NCBI GenBank assembly: GCA_945952065.1
Contig: CAMFGY010000006.1
Span: forward strand, 62,001 to 126,000
Origin: an uncultured Burkholderiales bacterium
GTDB taxonomy: Bacteria; Pseudomonadota; Gammaproteobacteria; Burkholderiales; Burkholderiaceae_C
Reading direction: 5' to 3'
Length of the DNA: 64,000 nucleotides
Below, one piece after another: positions 31,705 to 40,177 of this stretch; the first letter of the stretch is position 1, and each line of letters starts with the position of its first letter. The notes beneath the pieces are model-generated. The model had not been told where the DNA came from. It worked only from the letters and a program-made list of their open reading frames with translations, and did no database searches. A program made the position numbers and the translations under genes.

Positions 31705-32832
31705 TCAAGCCTTTTCGCGGGGGGCTGAAGCCGAACCTGGGCTGGTGATCAACAGTTCTTCTAATGGGCGGCGCAAAGACCGGGCGACTGCTGCCGGCCC
31801 ATGGCCGATTCGGCCCATGAAAACGGCTTGGTCGCAGTTTTCTGCCCCCATCAGTTCTTGCATGGCGCGATGAATCTTTTGAGCCGAAGGCATGGCGAAG
31901 CTCTCGCGGCTGAAGTCGCGCCTTTCTCGGGCGTAGCGGGAGAACACCAGTGGTGTGATTTCGGGTTGCATGCACAGGCCCAGCTGCGTGACCGTGAGCC
32001 AAAGCCTTTGCATGGCGCGACCCGCTGCAATGTAGTCGTCCATGGTTGTCGGTGTTTGCCGGGCGACCATCAAAAAATGGGCGGCGCAGGCAATACCGGG
32101 GAGCAGGTCCAACTGCAATCGAGGCGCCCAGGTTCCAGCTAAAAAGCGATTGAGAAAGTGCACCCGCTCCCAGCTGTGCATGGCGAAGCGCATCACGCGC
32201 GTGGTCATGGGGTCGGAGCCCAGCGCTTGGTCAGGGATTTTGTCGATGCTGAACTGGGCGTTCCATTCAATCACACTGCGGTGAACTTCGAAGGCTTCTG
32301 GCAAGGTCAGGCGCAGCTTGGCCGACTTGAACAAAAGCAGGGCGGTGGCCAGCTTTTCTTGGAACCCTTGCTTCCATACCAAGCTGTAATTGGGGCCAAT
32401 GGCTTGGGCCAGTGCTTGTAAATGCTCGGCATTCAGTGGCCGGGTGCTCATGGCTCGGCGCTGTACCGCGCGTGTTTCGATGCTGGCAAGCAAGGGATCG
32501 AGTTGGACGTTTGCGCTGGCCTCGAATTCCAGCTCAAAAACAGGACGATGCTCGGGTGAATCCGGCCGTCGATGGGTCAATAGACGCCAGCCAAACTGGC
32601 TGGCAGCGATCGCGAGGGTTTCCAGCAGGGCGCCCATGGCGATTTGGCTGGGATGTCCGTCCAGGTCATAAACGCAATGATCACGGGTGTCAAAGCCGTG
32701 CACCAATGCTTGTGTCGGGGAGCGTATTTCAAAGCGCCAAGGTTGCGTGTTGTCGCCGCTGGGTGCCCAGCGTCCCAAGTCCAGAATGCGGCGGAGCTTT
32801 TCGTCTGAAATCATGGTGCGGTGGCCTGTCAT
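31705..32832 (-). CDS. Nitroreductase-family protein
   Basis: Predicted FMN-dependent oxidoreductase of the nitroreductase superfamily, 375 residues, longer than typical 200-residue nitroreductases. The N-terminus has RRILDLGRWAPSGDNTQPWRF, the FMN-binding entry of this fold, and a C-terminal region follows with TVTQLGLCMQPEITPLVF. It is divergent from the ThiF-like gene with 129 bases between starts and followed directly by the DMT transporter. ThiF and nitroreductase domains are fused in some proteins (for example mycobacterial MoeY-type), so this pair probably works together. The substrate is unknown. A second in-frame ATG lies at 32814. Confidence 0.78.
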   Translation of the reverse strand: MTGHRTMISDEKLRRILDLGRWAPSGDNTQPWRFEIRSPTQALVHGFDTRDHCVYDLDGHPSQIAMGALLETLAIAASQFGWRLLTHRRPDSPEHRPVFELEFEASANVQLDPLLASIETRAVQRRAMSTRPLNAEHLQALAQAIGPNYSLVWKQGFQEKLATALLLFKSAKLRLTLPEAFEVHRSVIEWNAQFSIDKIPDQALGSDPMTTRVMRFAMHSWERVHFLNRFLAGTWAPRLQLDLLPGIACAAHFLMVARQTPTTMDDYIAAGRAMQRLWLTVTQLGLCMQPEITPLVFSRYARERRDFSRESFAMPSAQKIHRAMQELMGAENCDQAVFMGRIGHGPAAVARSLRRPLEELLITSPGSASAPREKA

Positions 32833-32961
32833 TGTTGGAAAAGATTGGCGCTGCTCAAAATTGGGCTTTGTTCAAGCTTTGAGTTGTGCCTCAGTGCTGC
32901 GAGACTGAGTGCCTGCCAAGGGGTTTGGCTTCATTGTGCTCAGTTGTTTGGAGGTGTGCTC

Positions 32962-33828
32962 TTGGAAACAAACCTAGTTTTCGACTACGACCGCGCGTTC
33001 TCAAGAAATATTGGATGGGTCACTCGCAAAGAACAGGAGCTCTTGCGCGGTTCAAGGATTGCGATCGCCGGTCTTGGCGGTGTAGGAGGGGCTCATCTCT
33101 TGACCTTGGCGCGCTTGGGTGTCGGGGCCTTCAATATTGCGGACTTTGACCAGTTTGAAGTGCACAACTTCAATCGGCAGGTTGGCGCTTTGATGTCGAC
33201 CCTGGGGCGACCCAAGGCGGAGGTGCTTCATGAGCAGGTGCTGGACATCAACCCTGAGGCCAAGGTTCGCCGGTGGGATGAAGGGGTCGTCGCGGCGAAC
33301 TTGGATGAATTCTTGCGAGATGTGGATGTCTATGTCGACAGCTTGGATTTCTTTGCGATTGAGGCGAGGCGGATGCTCTTCAAGGCTTGCTATGAGCGAG
33401 GCATTCCGGCGCTGACCGCCGCGCCTTTGGGCATGGGCGTTGCATTGCTGTATTTCAAACCCGGGAGCATGAGTTTTGAAGACTATTTCAAAGTTGAAGG
33501 CTGCCAGGAGAACGAGAAGTACGCTAGGTTCATTGCTGGCTTGTCCCCCGCCATGCTGCAACGCGGCTATTTGGCGGATATGGAGGCCGTGAACTTCAAG
33601 GAAAAGCGCGGCCCCTCGACGATGATGGCCTGTGATCTGTGCGCCGGGGTGATGGCGACCTCGGTGCTGAAGGTGTTGTTAGGCCGCGGCCCCCTGAAAG
33701 CTGCGCCTTGGGCCATGCAGTTTGATGCGTACAAGCAAAAGCTCAGTTTTACTTGGCGCCCATTTGGGAATTCGAACCCGCTGCAGAAGCTGCTGTTGAT
33801 GCTCATCCGCCCATTGTTGAAGGGCTAG
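32962..33828 (+). CDS. ThiF/E1-like adenylyltransferase
   Basis: E1-type enzyme that activates a carboxylate by adenylation. 288 residues from the chosen TTG. The nucleotide site is GLGGVGGAHLLTLARLGVGAFNIADFD, with the following HNFNRQVGAL arginine segment. A single CxxC (MACDLCAGVM) lies near the C-terminus, and the second metal-binding CxxC of classical ThiF/MoeB was not seen. The ORF track begins 47 codons upstream in low-coding sequence; TTG 32962 has GGAGG seven bases before it. No ubiquitin-like partner (small protein ending GG) was found nearby. The neighbouring nitroreductase is divergent. Confidence 0.82.
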   Translation: METNLVFDYDRAFSRNIGWVTRKEQELLRGSRIAIAGLGGVGGAHLLTLARLGVGAFNIADFDQFEVHNFNRQVGALMSTLGRPKAEVLHEQVLDINPEAKVRRWDEGVVAANLDEFLRDVDVYVDSLDFFAIEARRMLFKACYERGIPALTAAPLGMGVALLYFKPGSMSFEDYFKVEGCQENEKYARFIAGLSPAMLQRGYLADMEAVNFKEKRGPSTMMACDLCAGVMATSVLKVLLGRGPLKAAPWAMQFDAYKQKLSFTWRPFGNSNPLQKLLLMLIRPLLKG

Positions 33829-34049
33829 ATTCGCCCGCCCTGTGCTCGTTGATCCAAACAAGACATGGGCCTTGTGTGACTGATTTGCCAAGACACTGGT
33901 TCTTGACTGGTTTTGTGGTCATTTCCCTTTATTCGGGCGGGTGACATGACGAATCTTTGTGGGATGATCCCGGCGCGCTTCGAGGGCTGAGAAAACAGCG
34001 GCTTGCCTTGGGCCGGAAGCAATAATTTTTTGATATTTGAGGACTTGCC

Positions 34050-34685
34050 ATGATCCAGAGCATTCAATTCACCTCGCGCAGGCTCGGCCTTGCTCTTTGT
34101 GCGGCGGCTTTGGCCTTGTTGCAGGCTTGCGCCAGTTCATCGGGCGCCCATCCACCTGCGCCTGTTTCTGCTGCAGTATCTGATTACAGCTACATCGTTG
34201 GCGCAGGCGACAACATCAACATCATTGTCTGGCGCAATCCAGAGCTCTCAATGGCTGTGCCCGTCCGGCCGGACGGCAAGATCGCAACGCCGCTGATCGA
34301 CGAATTGGTGGCTCAGGGCAAAAACCCGATCGAGTTGGCCCGAGAGATTGAAAAGCAACTCAGCAAGTACGTTCGCGACCCTGTGGTGACGGTGATCGTG
34401 ACGGGCTTTGTTGGCCCCTACAGTGAGCAAATTCGCGTGATTGGCGAAGCGGCCAGACCGCAAGCCTTGCCCTACAAGCAAAAAATGACCGTACTGGACG
34501 TCATGATTGCGGTTGGCGGCTTGACTGATTTTGCTGCCGGCAATGAAGCCACGATTCTGCGCTCGTCCGACGGTGGCAAGCAGTACTCGGTGCGTTTGAA
34601 GGATTTGATCAAGCGAGGCGATGTCTCTGCCAACGTTGAAATGCGTCCTGGCGACGTGCTGATCATTCCTCAGAGCTTCTTCTAA
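34050..34685 (+). CDS. Polysaccharide export lipoprotein, XrtA-associated
   Basis: Wza-type outer-membrane export protein of the PEP-CTERM locus type (TIGR03027-like), 211 residues. The signal peptide ends in a lipobox (LALLQACASS). The polysaccharide export domain begins DYSYIVGAGDNINIIVWRNPEL and is followed by a soluble-ligand-binding beta-grasp region around IRVIGEAARPQALPYK. It is shorter than E. coli Wza, lacking the long C-terminal part, as usual for this group. The gene begins the export/chain-length/kinase unit; about 220 bases of upstream sequence hold no accepted promoter. Confidence 0.93.
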   Translation: MIQSIQFTSRRLGLALCAAALALLQACASSSGAHPPAPVSAAVSDYSYIVGAGDNINIIVWRNPELSMAVPVRPDGKIATPLIDELVAQGKNPIELAREIEKQLSKYVRDPVVTVIVTGFVGPYSEQIRVIGEAARPQALPYKQKMTVLDVMIAVGGLTDFAAGNEATILRSSDGGKQYSVRLKDLIKRGDVSANVEMRPGDVLIIPQSFF

Positions 34686-34782
34686 TTTTTTAGGGGCTGT
34701 CGCTCCGAATCGCAGCTTGTGCGGTTCAAGTCCCGATCCATGAGCCATGCATGTGGCTCTTCCTTCTAGAGATCATCCGCCG

Positions 34783-36366
34783 ATGGATTTATTGATTGCC
34801 CAGGTTATTGCTATCGTCAAGCGAAGCTGGAAGTACCGCTGGCCGGGTTTGGTTGTGGCTTGGCTGGTGGGGATTGCTGGCTCTGTGTTCGTCATGATGA
34901 TGCCTGACCGCTATGAGGCGAGCGCGCGCATTTATGTGGACACGGAGTCCATCCTGAAGCCATTGATGTCAGGCTTGGCGATTCAGCCCAATATCGAGCA
35001 GCAAGTGGTGATGTTGAGCCGCACGCTGATCAGCCGTCCCAATGTGGAGAAGCTGATTCGCATGGCCGATTTGGACCTGAAAAACCAGTCCAAAGCGCAG
35101 CAAGAAGCCTTGATTGAAAGCGTGATGAAGAACTTGTCGATCCAGAGCACGGCTCGCGACAATCTTTACACGCTGGCCTATCGGGACTCCGACAAAGAAA
35201 GCGCCAAGCGGGTGGTTCAGTCGTTCGTGTCGATCTTCGTCGAGTCGAGTTTGGGTTCCAACCGCAAAGACTCGGCCACCGCTGCGACCTTCATCAATGA
35301 GCAAATCAAGAATTACGAAGCGAAGCTCGAGGAAGCGGAAAGCCGACTGAAAGAGTTCAGACTGCGCAATTTGCAGAATATGGATGCGGATGGCAAGGAC
35401 TCGGCCTCCCGTTTGCGTGAAATGAGTGCTGAACTGGAGCGCGCGCGCTTGGAGTACCGCGAGGCCGTCAATGGCCGTGATGCTGCCAGACAGCAATTGG
35501 AAGCCGAGCGTAAAGGGGCGATCAGCACCACCCAAAGCCTGTTGCAAGAGTCCAACCTGAATATTTCAACGCCTGAGTTGGATGCCCGGCTGGACGCGCA
35601 AAAGCGCAATTTGGATTCGCTTTTGCAGCGCTATACAGAACAGCACCCGGATGTGATCAGTGCTCGCAAATCGATCGCCGACATCGAGGAAGAAAAGCGT
35701 GCCAAGATGAAAGAACTGCGCAAGGCCGCCCTGGCGTCGCCTTCAGCGACCGGAGCCAATGGCGGCGGTAGTGCGACTGCACAAGAAATGAGCCGCTTGC
35801 TTGCTTCTGCTGAGGTGCAAGTGGCGACCTTGAGGGCGCGGGTGGATGAGTACTCCGCTCGCTATGCCAAGGCTCTGGCGGGGGTACGAACTGCGCCTCA
35901 ATTGGAGGCGGAGGCGGCTCAATTGAATCGCGATTATGCGATTCACAAGAAGAACTACGAAGAGTTGGTTTCACGGCGCGAATCGGCTTCGATGTCGGGT
36001 GAATTGGATCTGGCGGCAGGCGTTGTTGATTTCAGATTGATTGATCCGCCGCGGGTTTCGCCCAAACCCGTAGCGCCCAACCGCTTGCTGTTGTTGGCTG
36101 GGGTGATGGGGGCCGCATTTGCTGCGGGCTTGGTCACGGCATTTTTGGTGAGCCAGCTTCGCCCGGTCTTTCACGATGAGCTTGAACTGCGGTCCCGCAT
36201 CGATCTGCCCATTTTGGGAGTGGTGACTCGCCTCACTTCGGCAGCTGATATCAAGCGCAAGCGCCAGGATTTGATGCGTTTCGGCGCAGCGGCCGGGAGC
36301 TTGTTGGCCTTGTTTGTGTTTGGACTTTCGACGATGGCGTTTTTGATGACAAGGGCGGTGGCCTGA
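34783..36366 (+). CDS. Polysaccharide chain-length determinant (Wzz-like), PEP-CTERM type
   Basis: Polysaccharide co-polymerase of 527 residues that sets chain length with the export machine and the tyrosine kinase. It has an N-terminal membrane helix (WPGLVVAWLVGIAGSVFVMMMP), a long periplasmic coiled coil (EQIKNYEAKLEEAESRLKEF), and C-terminal helices (LLLLAGVMGAAFAAGLVTAFLV and LLALFVFGLSTMAFLM). It resembles the TIGR03007 group and carries no fused kinase. The ATG at 34783 matches the usual short N-terminus; the ORF track start is 12 codons earlier. It runs directly into the kinase gene. Confidence 0.93.
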   Translation: MDLLIAQVIAIVKRSWKYRWPGLVVAWLVGIAGSVFVMMMPDRYEASARIYVDTESILKPLMSGLAIQPNIEQQVVMLSRTLISRPNVEKLIRMADLDLKNQSKAQQEALIESVMKNLSIQSTARDNLYTLAYRDSDKESAKRVVQSFVSIFVESSLGSNRKDSATAATFINEQIKNYEAKLEEAESRLKEFRLRNLQNMDADGKDSASRLREMSAELERARLEYREAVNGRDAARQQLEAERKGAISTTQSLLQESNLNISTPELDARLDAQKRNLDSLLQRYTEQHPDVISARKSIADIEEEKRAKMKELRKAALASPSATGANGGGSATAQEMSRLLASAEVQVATLRARVDEYSARYAKALAGVRTAPQLEAEAAQLNRDYAIHKKNYEELVSRRESASMSGELDLAAGVVDFRLIDPPRVSPKPVAPNRLLLLAGVMGAAFAAGLVTAFLVSQLRPVFHDELELRSRIDLPILGVVTRLTSAADIKRKRQDLMRFGAAAGSLLALFVFGLSTMAFLMTRAVA

Positions 36367-36367
36367 T

Positions 36368-37348
36368 ATGACGAGCCTGATCGAACAAGCTGCACGTCGG
36401 CTGGAACAACTGCGTCAAGCAGGTGTGGTGCTTCCTGAAGAGTCCGCGACTGCCGCTCCAGCGGTGACGACTCCACTGGAGAAATCTGTTGCCTCAGTAG
36501 AGGCGGCCTTGGCCGCGCAAGAACAGAGCGACGCCGCGGAGGCCTCCAATGCGTCGACGAATGCTGCGCAGGCTAACGCGATTTCTAGACGGGTTGAGTT
36601 GGACCTGGATGCGTTGGCTGCGCAAGGTTTTGTGACGCCCAACGCCGGGCGCACCCAGTTGGCGGACCAGTACCGTGTGATCAAGCGGCCATTGATCAAG
36701 AACGCCATGGGCAAAGGCGCGGCAACGCTGAACCATGCCAATCTGATCATGGTCACCAGTGCATTGGCGGGGGAAGGGAAGAGCTTCACTTCCTTGAATC
36801 TGGCGCTGAGTATTGCGGCCGAACTGGACAACACGGTGATGTTGGTGGATGCGGATGTGGCCCGCCCTTCGATGTTGCGCATGCTGGGGCTGCCTCAGGG
36901 GCCAGGCTTGTTGGACGTGTTGGAACAGCGTTACGACATGGCTGAAGTCATGATGCGTACCAATGTGGACAAGCTCACCTTGCTGCCCAGCGGCACCCCA
37001 CATCAGCGCGCGACGGAAATTCTGGCCAGCGATGCCATGAGCAATCTGCTGGACGATATGGCCAAACGCTATCCCGACCGGATCATTATTTTTGATTCGC
37101 CGCCGCTTTTGCTGACCACGGAGTCGCGCGTGCTCGCCTCGCATATGGGGCAGATCGTGGTGGTGGTTCGGGCGGAAAGCACCGCGCAAAGTGCGGTTAT
37201 GCAAGCGCTGGCCACGATTGAGACTTGCCCTTTGAAAATGATGTTGTTGAACCAGGCTTCGAACGATGCCAGCGGCAGCTACGGTACCGGCTATGGTTAC
37301 GGCTACGGCTATGGATATGGTGACAGCGGTGACGCAGCCAAAAGCTGA
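36368..37348 (+). CDS. Polysaccharide biosynthesis tyrosine autokinase
   Basis: Cytosolic BY-kinase of 326 residues, matching the PEP-CTERM locus type (TIGR03018). After a variable N-terminus (1-100) comes Walker A SALAGEGKSFTSLNLALS, Walker A' VMLVDADVARPSML and Walker B RIIIFDSPPLLLT. The C-terminus is a tyrosine cluster alternating Tyr-Gly (GYGYGYGYGYG), the usual autophosphorylation tail. It starts one base after the chain-length gene stop, so the separate kinase and membrane activator are co-expressed. Confidence 0.94.
   Translation: MTSLIEQAARRLEQLRQAGVVLPEESATAAPAVTTPLEKSVASVEAALAAQEQSDAAEASNASTNAAQANAISRRVELDLDALAAQGFVTPNAGRTQLADQYRVIKRPLIKNAMGKGAATLNHANLIMVTSALAGEGKSFTSLNLALSIAAELDNTVMLVDADVARPSMLRMLGLPQGPGLLDVLEQRYDMAEVMMRTNVDKLTLLPSGTPHQRATEILASDAMSNLLDDMAKRYPDRIIIFDSPPLLLTTESRVLASHMGQIVVVVRAESTAQSAVMQALATIETCPLKMMLLNQASNDASGSYGTGYGYGYGYGYGDSGDAAKS
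37281..37322 (+). repeat. Short tandem GGC/TAT repeat coding the kinase tail
   Basis: About 42 bases of repeated Gly-Tyr codons (variants of GGCTAT and GGTTAC) encode the kinase Tyr-Gly tail. The variation of codons suggests selection for the peptide repeat, but the run could also slip and change the number of tyrosines. Confidence 0.6.
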
Positions 37349-38996
37349 GCGTGGTTTGCGTGGCGCCGGTTTGCCTGGGGCCGGTGCGGGTCGTGCTTTC
37401 GCTTTGAGGAAGTCTTCAACAGCGGGGTCAGGTCGGGTGCTCACCGTGCTGGCCTTTGCGATGGCGGCACCACAGCTGAGCATGGCTCAGATGAGCAACT
37501 CGAGCACGTCCTTGGTTTCTGAGCAAGGCAATGGCGCGACCTCCGGCGCGGGTGTTCGGATTGGCAGTCTGGGATTTCGCGCTCAGTCGCGCATCAGTGT
37601 GACCCAAACCTGGACCGACAATCTGAATTTGCAAGAGCGAGCACCAGACAAGGCCTTGATCACCATCGTGGCTCCCGGTATCTCGATCAGCAGCACAAGT
37701 GGACGATTGCGCGGCACTTTGGACTACGCTTTGAACGGCTTGGTCTACACCAAGTCGGAGCGAGAAAACACCGTTCAGCATGCCTTGACGGCGAATGCGA
37801 ACTTGGAGGTGTTGGACCGGGTGATGTTTGTCGATATGCGGGCCAGTTACGGCCAGCAACAGAGTTCTGCCTTCGGCCAACAAACATCGCCCGAGAACGC
37901 AAGCCGCAATCCGAACAGCACCGATGTGGCCAGCTTGATGCTTGCACCGGTGTTGCGGGGGCGATTGGGAAACTATGCCCGCGTCGAAGCCAAGGTGAGC
38001 GCAACGGAGACCAATGCCAAGGGCTCTGAGCTGGGGGACTCCAGCATCCATGAGCTGAGTTTGCGCGCCGACGGCATTGCCACAGGTCCTCTGTCTTGGT
38101 GGAGCATGGGGAACACGCAGCGCTCGCACTTCAAGGTTGGCAATAGCGCCTCGAAGTCTTCGTTGACCGCGGGCGCCAATTACCGCGTTGATGTCGATTT
38201 TTCTATGGGTGCTAGTGCCGGCCTGGAACGCAGCAATCTTCAAACAGGCAGTAACAATCAAGCGGGTCCCACAGCAGGCTTCAATGCGCAGTGGACGCCA
38301 ACGCCTCGGACATCGCTGCAAGGCGACTATCAGCATCATGACTATGGCGACAGCCATTCCCTGAGTCTGAATCACCGATTCCAACGCTCGTCAATTCGGT
38401 ATTCGGACAACCGTTCGGTGGCCCAGGGCTTGGACAGCAAGGCGGGGGGGCAGCAAAGCAATTACGAGCTGTACTTCTTCCAGTTCCAAAGCCTGTATCC
38501 CGACCCCGCGGTTCGTGATGCCAAGGTTCGGCAATTCCTTCAAGAGAGTGGCCTCAACGCGAACGCCCCCGCCAACTCGGGCTTTTTGTCTTCGGGGCCG
38601 TCTTTGCAGCGTCGACAAGAGTTGTCGTTCTCTTGGAACGGTCTTCGCGCCTCGGCAACAGCCATGTTGAATCAGAGCAAGAACAGCCGGATCGGGACGC
38701 AATTGCCAGACCAAGGAGATTTGGCCAAGTCCTCGATGGTTTTGCAGCGCGGCGCCAGCGCGAGTTTTTCCTATCGTTTGACGCCTGAGAGTTCCCTCAG
38801 TGTGGCATTGTCTGAGCAGCAAACGCGGGGGGATCAAGCAAATCTATCCAGCACGCTGCGCACTGCCAATGTGAACTGGACCGGCCGTTTGGGCGCCAAA
38901 GGCTCTGTGAATCTGGGCGCTCGGCATTCGAAGTTTGATGGCAGTCTTCCCTATCGGGAGAATGCCGTGTTTGCAACCTTGGTTCACCAGTTCTAA
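37317..38996 (+). CDS. PEP-CTERM system beta-barrel outer membrane protein
   Basis: Predicted outer membrane beta-barrel of the PEP-CTERM locus (TIGR03016 type), probably a secretion or assembly porin for the polysaccharide. About 560 residues. An N-terminal export segment (SGRVLTVLAFAMAAPQLSMAQ) leads to a long body of alternating polar/hydrophobic strands ending in an aromatic residue (FATLVHQF), as outer membrane proteins do. The start is uncertain: the ORF opens inside the kinase gene and candidate codons overlap its end. ATG 37317 is a compromise. The ExeA-like ATPase follows after 3 bases. Confidence 0.88.
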   Translation: MVTAVTQPKAERGLRGAGLPGAGAGRAFALRKSSTAGSGRVLTVLAFAMAAPQLSMAQMSNSSTSLVSEQGNGATSGAGVRIGSLGFRAQSRISVTQTWTDNLNLQERAPDKALITIVAPGISISSTSGRLRGTLDYALNGLVYTKSERENTVQHALTANANLEVLDRVMFVDMRASYGQQQSSAFGQQTSPENASRNPNSTDVASLMLAPVLRGRLGNYARVEAKVSATETNAKGSELGDSSIHELSLRADGIATGPLSWWSMGNTQRSHFKVGNSASKSSLTAGANYRVDVDFSMGASAGLERSNLQTGSNNQAGPTAGFNAQWTPTPRTSLQGDYQHHDYGDSHSLSLNHRFQRSSIRYSDNRSVAQGLDSKAGGQQSNYELYFFQFQSLYPDPAVRDAKVRQFLQESGLNANAPANSGFLSSGPSLQRRQELSFSWNGLRASATAMLNQSKNSRIGTQLPDQGDLAKSSMVLQRGASASFSYRLTPESSLSVALSEQQTRGDQANLSSTLRTANVNWTGRLGAKGSVNLGARHSKFDGSLPYRENAVFATLVHQF

Positions 38997-38999
38997 TCA

Positions 39000-40067
39000 A
39001 TGTACGAAGCGTTCTACGGCTTGAGCAGCAAGCCATTCCAGCTCAGCCCGGACCCGAACTTCTACTTCGGGAGCAAGCAGCATCGGCGTGCCAAGGCCTA
39101 TCTTGATTACGGCGTGCTCCGCAATGATGGCTTTATCGTCATCACGGGCGAAATCGGCGCGGGCAAAACCACCTTGCTGCGCGGCCTGCTCGACAGCCTG
39201 AATCGCAGCAATGTGGTGATCGGCAATTTGGTGACCACCCAGCTCGACGCGGAAGACACCTTGCGCATGGTCGGCTCTGCGTTTGGCGTGCGCGTCAAGG
39301 ATCTGCCCAAGTCCGAGGTCTTGATGACTTTGGAAGCCTTTTTCGTCAGCCAGACCAGCCAAGGCAAACGCTGCCTGCTGATCGTGGATGAGGCGCAGAA
39401 TCTCAGTGCCCGTGCAGTTGAAGAGTTACGCATGTTGTCGAACTTCCAGTTCAGCAACCAATCCTTGCTGCAGACTTTTTTGGTCGGGCAACCCGAGTTC
39501 CGCGGCATTTTGCAGCGGCCCGAGATGGAGCAATTCCGGCAGCGTGTGGCCGCTACCTGCCACATCGGCCCCTTGGACGAAGACGAGACGCAGCGCTACA
39601 TCGAACACCGTTTGAAGTGCGCCGGCAGCACCGGCAAACCGACCTTTGCGTCCGACGCCTTCCCGGCCATTTTCAAAGCCAGCCAGGGCATCCCGCGGCG
39701 CATCAATTCTTTGTGTGATCGTCTGCTTTTGCTCGGCTTTATGGGCAGCAAAACCCATCTGGCATTGGCCGATGTGGAAGAGGCTTTGCGCGATATCGCC
39801 CAAGAAATCGAAGTGCCGAAGTCTGTGGCGGGCGAGGGCGTCGATGCCTTGGCGGCATTGCCTGAGAGTGGCCGCTTGGATCTGTCTCGCGTGAATCTTG
39901 GCGCTGATGAACTCGCCGCCATGTCGACGGAACTTGCAAAGCTGGGTGAGGGGCAGCAGTCCGATCGTCTGCAACGCTTAGAGGCCAGTTTGCTGAGATT
40001 GGAACGCATCAATTTGCAAACGCTGCAGTTGATGCAGCGCTTGGTGGCCTCTATCAAGCAAGACTGA
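39000..40067 (+). CDS. XrtA-associated ATPase (ExeA/GspA-like)
   Basis: AAA+ ATPase of 355 residues, similar to the ATPase of PEP-CTERM loci (TIGR03015) and ExeA of type II secretion. It opens MYEAFYGLSSKPFQLSPDPNFYF, followed by Walker A GEIGAGKTTLLRG, Walker B LLIVDEAQN and the sensor region GIPRRINSLCDRLLLLG. The C-terminal ~90 residues are a helical extension with LQRLEASLLRLERINLQTLQ. It is expected to support assembly of the outer membrane export pore. It starts four bases after the beta-barrel gene. Confidence 0.93.
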   Translation: MYEAFYGLSSKPFQLSPDPNFYFGSKQHRRAKAYLDYGVLRNDGFIVITGEIGAGKTTLLRGLLDSLNRSNVVIGNLVTTQLDAEDTLRMVGSAFGVRVKDLPKSEVLMTLEAFFVSQTSQGKRCLLIVDEAQNLSARAVEELRMLSNFQFSNQSLLQTFLVGQPEFRGILQRPEMEQFRQRVAATCHIGPLDEDETQRYIEHRLKCAGSTGKPTFASDAFPAIFKASQGIPRRINSLCDRLLLLGFMGSKTHLALADVEEALRDIAQEIEVPKSVAGEGVDALAALPESGRLDLSRVNLGADELAAMSTELAKLGEGQQSDRLQRLEASLLRLERINLQTLQLMQRLVASIKQD

Positions 40068-40177
40068 GCAAGCGCCGAAGAGCGCGTGCGGGTGTTGCAG
40101 GAGGCTTCGCTCTTGAGCTTGCCCAGCGATCACTTGGCCGTGCTTCTTCGCTTCAAACTGTTGTTGTACCCAAAGCT

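Noticed and set aside
32862-32879. GG-N10-GC pattern upstream of the ThiF-like gene
   Set aside because: Only the GG and GC match; the -26 T and the bases before GC differ, and such a match is expected by chance at this frequency.
34002-34020. GG-N10-GC pattern upstream of the export lipoprotein gene
   Set aside because: CGGC instead of TGGC and GGGC at -12; not accepted as a promoter.
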